NCBI GenBank assembly: GCA_020086605.1 | Contig: JACBWW010000017.1 | Span: 21,763,510 to 21,827,509, forward strand | Direction of reading: 5' to 3' | Origin: Lanius collurio | Taxonomy: Eukaryota > Chordata > Aves > Passeriformes > Laniidae | Length of the DNA stretch: 64,000 bases | Shown here: piece by piece, positions 13,205-24,460 of the stretch | Layout: the number at the start of each line of letters is the position of its first letter | How positions within the stretch are numbered: position 1 is the stretch's first letter | Program-made: the position numbers and the translations under genes | The notes under the pieces: generated by a model | The model's input: the letters and a program-made list of their open reading frames with translations, nothing else | What the model was told of the DNA's origin: nothing | Databases searched by the model: none

Positions 13205-13330
13205 TAGATAAGTATTATTTCCCAATTGCAGAGAGAAAAATGAACCTGTCCTGAGGGGAAAGCAATTTCTCAAGGTCCAAATGTTAGGAAAGGTACCAAT
13301 GTCTTTGGACCTCCATTGTGCTATGACAGC
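13205..13330 (-). repeat. ancient tRNA-derived SINE remnant (MIR-like), reverse orientation
   Basis: The plus strand reads as a degraded reverse-complement MIR core. TATTTCCCAATTGCAGAGAG corresponds to the MIR segment encoding 'CTCTGTGCCTCAGTTTCC...GGGAAATA', and the next part (AGCAATTTCTCAAGGTCC) to the 'GACCTTGGGCAAGT' segment, in the right order. Divergence is high and ends cannot be placed exactly. The match is from memory of the consensus, not from a search. Confidence 0.45.
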
Positions 13331-15539
13331 CACAAGCCTGCTCTTTCTGGCAAGGGCTGACACAGGCATCGGAGCTGGAAATCTGCCTTTTTCCTCCTAA
13401 TTTTTTTCTGTGGGCAGGGCAGCCCACAAAAGTGACCAGCCATTAAATTCCTAGGCAGTTATAGGTTTGGATGCTGAAACTGCCCTCAACTAAGTTTCAC
13501 AATTTTTATTCAAGCATTTATTTCGGGGTTATTTATACTTAGACAATGAAATCTGAGCATGTACCAGCTGAGCCTTTGAACTGTATCCCTTTTTCTTAGT
13601 GGTCTAGTCATCTTTCCACAGTAAATATGTTAGGTACAGGGATTGCTGTTAGAATGGGTTCAGCCAATTCCACATGGAAAATACCTTATGTTGAAACATT
13701 GAGAAGTGTAACACTTTTAACTTTGGCAGGACCCATCTTTGGAAACAGGCTTTAATCCTAGCTACAATGAAAAGATGAGACTGTGTTTCAAGTGCTACAA
13801 ATAGTGGTTTCAGGTCCTCAGGTCAGATTTTCAAGGTCAGATATCTATACAGGCAGCTGGAAAAATTGCCTCAGAGAAAACATGCACAGAGAGGACATGT
13901 AAGAAGAAAAATGTTCTTCAGTTTACTCCTACTCCTGTTTGTTTTCCCTACTCAGATGACCCTAGCAACCTTCTCTCCATCTCTCCATCTTGTCACGATA
14001 TAAGTTTATGCTCTGAAATTCTGCCACAATGCTTTGGTGTGCCACTGGTGTCTGGCAAGATGGTCAGCTCCTTCTGGAAAAGAAGCCACATTTTGGATGC
14101 ATCTTCATGCCACATCTCAAGGCTGCTCCACCCAAATGCAGATCCCACATTGCTCTGTCTGTGCTGAGCTTTTAGCTGTGCTACATCATGCTTGAGTGTG
14201 TGCTTCAGAATGGCCAGATGGGCAAGGGAAGAAGACCTGGAGGGTCATCCACGTCCCCTGCTGAGAGCACTGGAGTTTTCCCTCATACATTGTCCGTGTA
14301 GATTAGACAGCTCTGATTAGGTGCTCTGGGAAACAAGGTGGTCAGACAAAAGACTCATGATTTGGAAATCTTAATGGATTCCTCTGCATTGCTGTGAATA
14401 GTGCCTGTTTCAAAGGTATCTGGTAAATGTTTTTGTCATGGTAAGTAATGACATGCCAGAAGAGAAAGGAAATCAAACAAAAGTAAGCCACATCCAGGAG
14501 TGGGTGGCCATGCCCTGCCCCTCCAATTTCCTCACAGGCAAATTGTGATGGCTCTCCTTTGTGAAGAGATTTTTTGAAACTTCAAATCCAAAATCTGATG
14601 GTTTCCTTACAGTATTGTTCATACAGTGTTCATCTGAAAATGCTCTACAGTTTTAGTTGTGCCCCAAAAAAACTCCGCCAACCAGGCTTTATTCTCAAAT
14701 GCATCTTATGATTTAAAAAGCAAGCATTATCACTAGAAGAAAAGCAATTCAGTTAGATGGTAGCTATTTGAAAAAGTTTTGCTCCAAGTTTTCCCTGGGC
14801 AAAATCAACTCATACAAACAGGAGTCGCTACACCTGACACAGCTTTCTCTCATAGAGCATTCAAAGTCTTTACAGAGTATACTCCTACTGGACTTGTCCA
14901 AGCTGAAAATGAGCCCCAGCCCTTCTGTGAGCCAGACCATCAAGCAATGTGCTGTTCTTCTCTGCCTCATCTGCAAGAGGAAGAAAGGTGAGGAAATAGT
15001 AATTTTCCTTCTGTCACATTCAAGAGTTAAGTTTTGCTCCCTCTGATCACTGGACATTAAGACTCACGCGTCCATGTGGAGTCACTTCTTATCTTCTGCG
15101 GGCCTGCATGGGCTGGTGGTCCCTTTGGAACAGTCCACCTGCACTGTGCTTTTGTCACTTCTTTTTTTTAAACTGTCTTTCTTTTTTTTTTTCCTCTTAG
15201 ATTTTGCAGCAATAATTGAGCCCCTTTGGTTTGTCTCTGAGGAGGGGAAACTCAATGACTGATAATTACCTTGCATGCCATTTAATGAAATTGAAGGAGC
15301 ACAGTAACATCCATAATCTAACTCTTCTAGCTTGTTAAGCCCTAGTTCTGCATATTTCCAAGTGTTAATATTCAGACATAAATGGAAAAAGGTTAAAAGG
15401 ATTCAGTGAATTTGTAATAAATGTGCCCTTTGTGTATATGAATTCTGAGTTGTCTCTACTGGACATGGTGTGTTGGTTAATCTTGCTATGAATACCAAAA
15501 TTACCTCCTTGTTAGCAGGACTCATTGCTGTTATTACCG
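13331..15539. other. non-coding DNA, nothing recognised
   Basis: No gene or confident repeat. Two overlapping plus-strand frames and one minus-strand frame of 70-97 codons at 14764-15057 shadow each other and show no motif. A strong pyrimidine tract (15166-15200, ending TCTTAG) looks like a splice acceptor, but no convincing partner donor lies at normal exon distance. Confidence 0.6.
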
Positions 15540-15735
15540 TAGCCCAGTGAAAAGGGCATTGACTTAGGTGCTAAGAGACTCAGTTTCTCATCACATCACT
15601 TCTACTGTCCAGCCATTAGTCCTAGGAGAAATTCCTGCATCTATTTATTTCTCTGTTTCCTTTCCCAGCTGGTGCTGTCTTGTGTATTTAGAGTTGAAGC
15701 TCTTTGGGACAGGGGCCTCCTTATATACTCAGTGT
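15540..15735 (+). repeat. ancient tRNA-derived SINE (MIR/CORE-SINE type) with Pol III A-box
   Basis: TAGCCCAGTGA at 15540-15550 fits the RNA polymerase III A-box TRGCNNAGTGG at 10 of 11 positions. A degenerate B-box (AGTTTCTCATC, 15582-15592) follows at tRNA-like spacing. After it come the standard middle part (CTGTCCAGCC, AAATTCCTGCATCT, CTCTGTTTCC) and a LINE-type tail, GAAGCTCTTTGGGACAGGGG, at about 15694-15713. Head, core and tail are in the right order for an old amniote tRNA SINE mobilised by a CR1/L2-like LINE. The copy is strongly mutated and surely inactive. Subfamily is not assigned. Confidence 0.65.
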
Positions 15736-16626
15736 CAGATCTCCATTAATTTCTTAATGAAGTAGTAACAAATGACAAGCAGGTAAATGTTCAATGAAGA
15801 GAAGTTCCATCTAAAATTAATGAACAACTTAAAAATTGAGCATACTTGGTATGAAATTTAAACCAGCTTTATCAACTACAGTTTCAGCAGCCTTAGATTA
15901 TCTGGTGCAGGAAGTGGTGTGTCCTGCAGAAGCTTCTTCTATGTTTTAAATACAGAGGCTTTTAATAAATAAGCACTGAACAAAAGCCAAGACAGCTGAT
16001 CCCATGCCCTTTCAGCTTTACCTTGCTTCCAGTTGGCCTGCTTTTGTCGTGTCACTTTCCACATAGATTTTTGCACTGAAAATGAAGAACTCAAAGGGAG
16101 AAGTTATTACAGAGGAAGATTGAGAGGTGATCAGAGATTACCTGGAGTGAAGGTGTATGAGTTCTGCAGCTGAACTGAGAGCAAATGATCAACAAGAAAA
16201 GAAAAAAAGGAAGTGGGGAGCAGAAGAGAAGAGAGGCAGCACTTTATTTGTTAAGTGCCATCAATGTTTAAAGCATAAGGCAGAAATTCCTGAACTATGT
16301 AATTCATAGTTTAAGTGTAAAATTCTACCTTTAAGAGGGAAAAAAGCCCACACTGAGGCCAAGAAACCACTTACTGAGATTTCTCAGAATGTTTTCCAGC
16401 AACACTGGGGTCTGCTTTCCTCCCAGCCCTCTGGCAAGAAAGGAGTTTGTCTCCCTAAGTCACACCTCCCTTAGAGACTAGTGTCACCCTCACAGATATC
16501 CTGTGTTCCCCCTGTGGCTGCTGTTCAGCCATCAGAGCTGTGTCTCTGCAGCACTACACGCTCAGGAAAGCATAAACAGCAAGAAAAATGCAGAGAACAG
16601 AACACTGCCAACCTAGTGAAAGAGTG
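15736..16626. other. non-coding DNA left of the LTR
   Basis: Nothing gene-like is seen. An A/G-rich purine stretch occurs around 16195-16235. Because the adjacent LTR lies on the minus strand, this side would carry its downstream flank. No primer-binding site follows the LTR here, so 16626 is the outer boundary of the element. Confidence 0.6.
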
Positions 16627-17201
16627 TGTTGTGGTTTAACATCAACTAAGCCCCATACTGCTGCTCACTCTCTCCCCCTCACTTCATCCCTCGAAGGGAT
16701 GGAGAACAGGATCAGAAGGGTAAAACTGAGGAAACTCCTGGGCTGAGATAGTTTGATGAGTAAAGCAAAAGCTGTGCATGCAAGCAGAGAAAAACAAGGA
16801 ATTCATTCACTGCTTGCTATGGGCAGGAAGGTGTTCAGCCATCCCCAGGAAAGCAGGACTCCTCACATGTAATGATGACTTGGGAAGACAAGCACCATCA
16901 CTCCAAACATCCCTCTCTTCCTTCTTCTTCCCCCCAGCTTTATATGCTGACCATGTTAAGGGACATCCCTAGGGTCAACTGTGCGGGCCACGTCTCCTCT
17001 CAACTCCTTATGCAACCACAGCCCACTTCTTGGTGGGGTGGGGTGGGAAGCAGAAAAGGCCTCAACTCTGTGCAAGCCCTGCTCAGCAATAGTTAAAACA
17101 TCCTTGAATTATCAATACTGTTTTCCAGCACAAATACAAAACACAGCCCTGTACTAGCTACTATGAAGAAAATTAAGTCTATCCCAGCCAAAACCAGTGT
17201 A
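16627..17201 (-). mobile_element. endogenous retrovirus LTR (avian ERVL-like family), minus strand
   Basis: On the minus strand the element ends ...GTTAAACCACAACA at 16627 and begins with a degenerate form of the family start (TACACTGGTTTTGGCTGGGA, running left from 17201). The 575-bp body carries a TATA box (TATAAAG, 16944 to 16938) and a one-mismatch ATTAAA polyadenylation signal (ATCAAA, 16757 to 16752), in the right order for U3-R-U5 read leftward. The text closely follows an LTR I know from many bird genomes. ERVL assignment is from memory; ERVK is possible. No 5-bp target duplication flanks it, because retroviral sequence continues on the right. It is inactive as it stands. Confidence 0.8.
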
Positions 17202-17790
17202 TTGTCCATCCCTTATTCCATACCATTTATGTCCTGATCCCACACCTTCCAAAATATCCTCACTAACCACCACCCCGCTTCCCATCCTTTGATAGAATAC
17301 ACAGATGTTATTCCCTTAGTCTATGGACCATCCCTGTAAAATGTTTGTAAAATGCCCATAAAGTGTCCACAAAATGTCCAATGACTTAATTTCATCCATA
17401 ACTTTGGATTCCATCTGTCATGGGGGTCACTTAGGACAGGAGAGGCAGTGTTTTGTTAGCATGTGTCATTGGTCACCAAAACCAGCTCAGGTCAGCTCAC
17501 TGCTGCACTTGCACTGCTTGTCCTAAGACTTGTCCTCCACTTCTGTACGTGGTTCTTGCTATAGTCATTTCTATAGCATGAAATTCAAATCATGGGTGAC
17601 AACAGCTTTAAAGTATATCCATTACAACTTTCACCCCTGGTCCCCTGGTGACAGGTTTTAACATTATGAACTCTTCTTGTTGCTTTCAGCCTGGCTAGCA
17701 ACCTTAAAACTTCCCTCAGAAAGAGGACCAAGGCTAGCAAGTAGCACAGGGTGCAAGCATAAGGACTACAAAGAATCCCCATCATCTCTA
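17202..17790 (-). mobile_element. 3' internal remnant of the same endogenous retrovirus
   Basis: Read on the minus strand, this lies directly upstream of the LTR and ends in a purine-rich stretch (GGAATAAGGGATGGACAA) at the LTR junction, in the place of a polypurine tract. I recall the same text beside this LTR in other bird copies, so the LTR is a 3' LTR with a 5'-truncated provirus. A 66-codon minus frame at 17585-17785 has a hydrophobic start followed by basic residues and might be an envelope tail or only a chance frame. gag, pol and the 5' LTR are absent. The right limit is uncertain by some tens of bases. Confidence 0.6.
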
Positions 17791-20700
17791 TCTAAGCAGT
17801 CCTCTCTCCAACTGAGTCTGTAATGTTTTCATCAGAAGATATCTGCTCTTTCATACAGTGTTTCTTTTGGTTGTCTTGGATTTTTTCCATGTTTATGTGT
17901 CTGATGAAGATTGGTCATTGCTGACCAAGTATCAAGTATCTATGTCAAGCCTTGGCTATAGCAGCACAATAGCCCTTAAATAATTTGAACACTTTGTGAC
18001 CCCATATTAGCATGCCTGGATACCTAAGGGTTTCTCTGAAGTGCAACAGTTTATGTGATGTGACAAAATATAAGAAAGACCTTGTATTCCAGCAAGCTGC
18101 TCTGTACTAACAACCTGACATCTACAAAACCAGAAACAACAACAAACACAGTAACCCTCTCATTGAGATGTAGGGTGGAAATGTGAAATGTAAAACCCTC
18201 TGAAGGATTCCCAAGGTCATTCTTGAGCATGGAGCCTGTGTGAGGCACAGAATCCTAGCTTCTCCCTCTCTCCCTCCTTGGCACTCTTGTATGCTCTTTG
18301 ATATTTCGCATGTGCTGGTGGTGAAGAATTGACTTCTGTTATCATTTAAAAGTACCACTATGTGTTGGAAGGAGAAAAGAATAGAAAACCACAGCTCCAT
18401 AAATGAGAAAGCTGCAGACAGGTAGTGAGCCCTCCAGACAGAGTCCTTGGAAGCTTGTTCTCCTACCACTGAAAGCAGATAAAATCTAGCTGAGGACGAT
18501 CATATTTGGCCTAACATGACCCCTGCATTTAGGGTAAGAATCAGAAAGAAATATGTGGCCTTGCAAGCACAGAAAGGTATTAAAGTCATCCACCCTATAA
18601 AGGGCCATTAGGTCAAAAGGCCACTGATTGGAGGTGTTTGTTTTCTGTACCCATAATTTTCATACCAGGAAACGTAAGACTTTTTGTTCCCTTTTCAGAA
18701 AATACCAAGGCTTTAATATCTACCATGCCAGAGTACGAAACAAAAAGAAAATAAGAATTTGCTTCTGGTTTTCAGCTGTTTTCCCAATAGTTGTATATGC
18801 ACCAATAAAGTATTACAGTGGTCCAGAGAGACCTATTTGCCAAGCCACAAGCACATCAGGCTGCAGAAATAAACAAGGGCCAAGAGAAAAAAGTCAGTCC
18901 TGTTGGAAACCAAGTATGCTATTGCCAATCTTGTGATACTGTAAAATGCTACCCTCCCACCTCCAAACCATTAAACTAAAGATATGTACATATATATATA
19001 TTACATATATATACACACTAGGTATTTTTATTTGTCTTCTACAATCCCCAAAGATTCAAATGTACAATCTTCTCCCCACCATCATGAGGGCTTAGCATAT
19101 TTCTTTTTAAACAAAAGCTGAGATTATCATGCAATTAAGTGGCTCTAGGCACTGAGCCTTAAAAAAATACCCTTTAGAGATTCCCTTTCAAACAATGAAA
19201 GATGGTGAGACTGCAGTGAGACAGCTGATGGGGAAAGGAGATTGTGGCAAAGGCTAAGGTGAGAGTGGCCAAGCAGGGTTAGTGACAGTCTCAGCTAACC
19301 CACAAGTGGGGTCTGACCCAGGAGTCTGAGGAAGAAAGCAGCAAATACACAAACCTCCAGCCTTGGTGTTTGGCTGAAGCTCTGCTGCGCTTGATCTGCA
19401 ATTCCTCTGGGAAATCCTACTGAGATTTTTGGCTGGGACTTTGGAACAACTGGAGAGGAAACTTCATCGAGCCCTCTGCCTGTTTGGAGAGCACTTTATA
19501 AGTTTATGCTGTGCTGACTGAACACTTCTGCAGTGCAAACACCAGCCTTGTAGCTCATGACTTGTAGCTCATATGCACGGCATTCAAGGTTTGCAGAGGG
19601 GCTGCCAGGAGAGGACAGTCCAGTGAGCAGGGGCACAAGGCAGCTTCTCTTGGCATAAGCTCCAGTAGATCTTATTCTTTCGCTCTGCAGCACAAGTTGT
19701 GGTAGTTTCCTGATGGCTGGATGGAATCTGTTGTTTTCTCTCAGGAGAGTTACTAATCTTTTCAGCTACATAAATACACTTCTATTATTGTCTGAGTCAA
19801 TTGCCTTAGAAAACTGTTTCTTCAGGAAAAAAAGTTGAAATTTCTTAAAAGGAAAATGTCAGTATATTTTTCATAATTATTCCACTACTTTTTTCTACCA
19901 TTGTTTATGGTAAAATCTTGATAGTTAGGAATTAGCATATACACTCACGTTATTGTATCTGCTTAAGAATCTGAGTTTACCCAATCCCAAATAAAAAGTG
20001 AGACTCATGCATCCCAGTCTCACTTGCTCCTGTCCAAATATCACCTAGATTTCTACCCAAATCATTGCCTGCCTGCATTTGTTTCTTATTACAATCCCAA
20101 TTCTTGGATGGTAAAGATGTCTGAAAAGAAATAGATTATACAACCCCAGGATCGGCATCGCACTTCAGTTCTCACATCCAGCCCTTCCCAGAAAGATTCC
20201 AGTTCAGCAGGATATTTATCCAAATGCTTAATTCTGCACACAGCAGTCTGCACTCACTCTGCCTGCTTCAGCATTAAGATGAAGGGGGTGCTGTGGGAGT
20301 CAGGGAAGAGGCAATGTTTAGCAGATTCAGATTTCAGGTAGTCTGAACTCCCTGAAAATGAGGGCAATGATGGAGGAGGGATCTGCTCTATTTTATACGC
20401 AGTGTTAGGTGTTTGTAATGATATTATTGAAATTAAGAACTTTTTCAATACTTAAAACTAGACAGCCTTTAGAATAATTTATTTTGTAAAAACAAAAGAA
20501 ACTATGCAGCAGACACTACCTAGATGTAATATCCAAACAACTCTACTCTGTGATTTTACCAGGATGTCTGGAAGTGGAATGCTGACAAGTCCACAGCAGA
20601 TTTGTTGAGATGCCTATGAATGCTGGTCAAATCTATCTTTATGTTTTAATAAAAATTCAGTTAGAAAAGAAGCCATGCCTAAGCAGAGTGCACTGGAGAA

Positions 20701-22399
20701 ACTGTAGGCAAATCTGTACCTTATTCATGTAATTAATTTCAGTATCTGATCCTACAGTTGAGGAGCACTCAATGAATGCAGGGAACAGATGCACTTTGGC
20801 TGTGTCTTCAGCAGGTATGTTTATTTGTTATCAGAAGGCTAACAACATCACTATAGCAATTTGCATGGAATGTGAAGTTATTAAAATCAAAATACTGGAA
20901 GAGACTGTAATAATTTTTGAGTCTGGTCCTGAAATTACCTGCTTAAACAGCAGTTTTACTGTTGCAATTGCAGCTATGTGTGAATGTTTTGACTGGTCTG
21001 TGGGCCTACTTATGCTGTAGCTCTGGAGATTTTGTCACAAATCTTGGAATATTTTGCCCTGCAGAAATCCCAGCTCCTAGCAGAAGTGGTGTGGCAGAAT
21101 ATCATCTTTCCTTTGTTTACTTTTTGAAGGCTCAAATCTTCTTAGTTACACAGCAAAGCTCAGCCATGTAATCTTCTAGAGGCTTAAAAATCAAAACTCA
21201 GATAAAATAAAGTCCCTGTTTCTTAGACCTAAAAAAATCTCCTGATTTTTAAACCAAACTTATTACTCCAGGGATCTCAGCACTGCCTTTTTAAAAAACT
21301 GGGACTGCAATACTGATTGAAGGGCTCCCAACATCATCAGCAGCACATCTCTCCTAGCTTTCGGTGGTAGCAGATCTGACTTGATGTGATTTATTAATCA
21401 CAGAGTTTGTCAAAAATACATTTCAGCTGGCAGTGTTAACAAAGAGGCAAGGAGATGAGAAGCAGGTGCTATGTTTTAACAGAGAGGACTGTGCCTGTTT
21501 ACTTCATAATCTAATGTTTTTACTTTATGGTTTTAAATTTCACATAAAGCTGTCACTAAGCCACTTAGTAAACAAGGGAGGGAGCAGCAGCACTGGGGGA
21601 GGTGGCAGCTGCTATCGCTTCTGACAGAGGCTGCTGTGCCCAGACCCACGTTCCTGCAGCTGCAGGGCCCTGTCAACTTCAGATCCACAGCCTAAGGAAA
21701 CCACTGTTGTCCTTATGAACTAATAAAAATAAAATGTTACAAAATAAAGGCAATGTTTACATTCCGCACTCAGCATTTCAGCAGAAAAAGATGTCTGGGA
21801 GGGCCAGGGGTGTCAGGGCTCTGGTGAACCCATGCATCCCAGGTTTCTGTCCAGGCTATGCTGGGCACCCCAAGAGCAGCTGGAGGGGTCTGATAACTTT
21901 GCATTGCAAATTCTGCACCTTAGCACTTGGCAGCCTACAGTAGATGCTGATCCACCATGCCCTTGGGAGCTGTGATCCCTCAGAAACACGGGTTTTGCAG
22001 AGGCAACCCAGTTTTTCAAGGAGCTCAACCCTCAAATAAACATTGTCACAGAAGAATTGCAGGGGGATAGGGACCTTCCCATGCTCTTTCTGTATGGTCT
22101 CAGCACTTTCTGTGTGTTCCCTCCTGACCCCAAAAGGAATATAAAACTTCTGCCATGATCATGAGGATTTCTACCTCTTGGGCCAATTATTGCGCCTTTT
22201 CAGTCAAGGTTTAAGACAGCAAAGTAACTCCAAGGTGCACTGTGCCTGTGAGAGGAGGGGGCCCTGATCCCCTCCATGGGAAGTGCATGGGGGGCAAGAC
22301 CAGCAAAAGCAGCAAAAGATTGAGTCCTTTTGACTTTCTTCCAAAAAAAATACTTGCAGAGAAACCTAGAATTATATATAAGTAAAGTTGCCTTTTGAT
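17791..22399. other. AT-rich non-coding DNA
   Basis: No gene is recognised. Local features are a TA-rich microsatellite at 18983-19018 and a repeated 12-mer (CTTGTAGCTCAT at 19548 and 19561). Candidate splice sites at 20757 and 20813 would define a 56-nt segment; I did not accept it. Open frames reach 115 codons (18122-18469 minus) with no domain. Confidence 0.6.
18983..19018. repeat. TA/CA-rich microsatellite
   Basis: An alternating purine-pyrimidine run of TATATA blocks interrupted by TTACA and ending in CACAC. It is a low-complexity simple repeat, likely polymorphic in length. Confidence 0.85.
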
Positions 22400-22700
22400 A
22401 TTACCACGTAATTTCCACTTCTGGCAAAGAGATTTTTGCCCAGGCTAATTTGGAGACATTTCCCTTCACCACATTGGCACCGCCGTGTCTTTTTGATAGA
22501 AGCCTCATTCATTGGGAGAGCCAAGGCAACCCATTCCCCTCTCGCTTCTGCAAACAGGGCTGTTTGTTGAGTCTCTTGAAAGGCTGTGAGAACAGATAAA
22601 CATGCTACACATGAACTACGTTAGGTGGAGGTGAAATACAGATGATTATATTTAAGGGCTTACAATAGTCGTTAAGAGCTTCTAACCACAGGCCCTGGCA
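22400..22700. promoter_or_regulatory. candidate conserved non-coding element
   Basis: The text is of even, non-repetitive complexity and keeps several CpGs (ACCGCCGTG near 22480, CTACGTTAGG near 22616, AGTCGTTAAG near 22669) in a CpG-poor neighbourhood. It includes GATA-like (AGATAA near 22594) and ATTA-type words. This resembles deeply conserved enhancers, but conservation cannot be seen from one sequence. Confidence 0.25.
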
Positions 22701-23900
22701 GGGCTGGTCCTCAGCTTGCAGTGCATGTCTTGGCTAAATCCTCAACTGACTTTCCGTTTGTACCCCTTGAAACAGGGCCAATCTTGTCAGTCTGGTGGTA
22801 ATGGGAAAAAAATAAAACAAAAAAAAGGGGGGGGGGGAATCAAGTTTGTTAATAGGATTATAAGATTTGGGGAATATAATGTTGCTGCAGATCATTTATT
22901 TTGAAAGCTGATTTCATTTTAGTGAAAACAAGCTCAGCCCTGCACACTGGGGGTTTGCAGCCATGATGCCAAACACAATCATTGCTGGTTTGAAAGATGT
23001 GATTGCTTTTTAATGTCGAAATTTCACAAGGTTGCAAAAGAGGAAAAAATTAAACTCCTTTCTTATAACAAAGTCACCCTGGGATATGAGCTACAATACC
23101 CTGACAAAGTCCAGATACTCTGACCACATTGCACATCAGAAAGGTGGATGAGTGTGATTTACGCCATTTCGCAATTGGGTTTTTTTCACACAGCTGAAAA
23201 AGCTGAAAAGTTTTGAGCAAAAATAAAAACAGCACTTTGTAAAATGCATTTGGAATTGCACAAACACAACCCAAGGGTCAAGGAAGTAGAGAGTGGATGA
23301 GAAATGTGTCCAGAGGGATAAATGAGGGGATAACATGATCTCCCCTTCATTCCTGACAGCTCCAGACCCACAGTGGCAGCCCACTCGAAGTATTGAAAAT
23401 TAAGCTCCTCCTCAGAGTAGCAGACAACTTCTATATTTTGTTAGACATCAGAATAAAAAAAACGATAGTCAGCATCCCTGGCCTTTTCAATAGCAACCTC
23501 CCAAAGGGCTTAAATATATTCTAGAAATAATGGCTAAGCCCCATTTTCCTGGGTGTTAGATGATGTTCTGTCACCATCTCAGAAGAACCATTGTTGTGAC
23601 AAAAGCCTCATGGCACAGCCCGGACCAGGCTGAACAGGGAAACAGGCACTAGCAGGAATGTCCCAGTCAGAGGAATTCATCAGGAGGGACCAAAAGGAAT
23701 GAATTTTTCCAATGTGCTTTTAAAAGAGTGATGAAGAGGGTAACAAAGCTGCCACTTTCTGAGTTGGGGGGGCAGTACGGACTCGTGAGCTCTCTCCTCC
23801 TTTGTAGTGAAGATGCTGCTTTTGATCTACAGTGTGGGGAGTGCTCTCCCCAAAGGCAGGGGTGAGGGAGGGGGTAGATCTGGAGGGAGACACAAAGGAC
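22701..23900. other. non-coding DNA with a short A/G low-complexity tract
   Basis: Holds an A-rich run followed by 11 consecutive G (22827-22837). Several overlapping minus-strand frames at 23074-23384 are mutual shadows. No gene is seen. Confidence 0.6.
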
Positions 23901-24410
23901 GGAGCTGAAGCACTGCCTCGGAGCTGGGGATTGAAATGACATGTGCGCCGCGGAACCTTTTTCTTTTCAAAGCAATTTGCTATCATTATATTGCCTGTGC
24001 ATTTCCAATACATGTCAGCCTGCTCTCTTTTAACTTGGCGGGAGGGGAAGGTGCTTTCATTGCAGGGCTCCTTGCAGAAGCTCACCAGACATTGTTATTA
24101 TTACATCTGCAGGGCACAGCACAGAATGATGCATGTTCATTAAAGGAAAGGGGTTAGAGTAGAGCAAATTCATTCAGTTCCTGTCAGAGAATGCTTGGGT
24201 GGGTTTAGATGTTTTCATGTGCAGAAATATTCCAAATTTTAAAAGCAGGACAGTTTTTCCCTGTAACTTCAGTTCGGCTTCTATCTGGCATTATCAAAAT
24301 CATTTTGTTTTGTTTGCCTGGATCTTGTCAATGGTGAAAATCCAGAAAACTGCTAGAACGGCATTTATTAGGGATTCCATAAAGTTGTAAATTACAGGAT
24401 TTCCATTAAC
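23901..24410. promoter_or_regulatory. candidate conserved non-coding element
   Basis: Non-repetitive sequence with SOX-like (ACATTGTTATTATTAC near 24090), ATTA-type and FOX-like words and some retained CpG (TGCGCCGCGG near 23943). It looks more constrained than the flanks. The call rests only on base composition and motif texture. Confidence 0.25.
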
Positions 24411-24460
24411 TATTTCAGTTAGAGTTCCTGTTTAAATATTTCAGTTAAGATTCCTGTTCT
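24411..24460. repeat. two-copy 26-bp tandem duplication
   Basis: TATTTCAGTTAGAGTTCCTG... at 24411-24436 is repeated as TATTTCAGTTAAGATTCCTG... from 24437, with a few mismatches. A minor local slippage duplication. Confidence 0.75.

Noticed and set aside
20758..20813. 56-nt segment with acceptor-like CTACAG and donor-like CAG|GTATGT
   Set aside because: Open in one frame but too short, with a weak pyrimidine tract. Such pairs are frequent in 64 kb.
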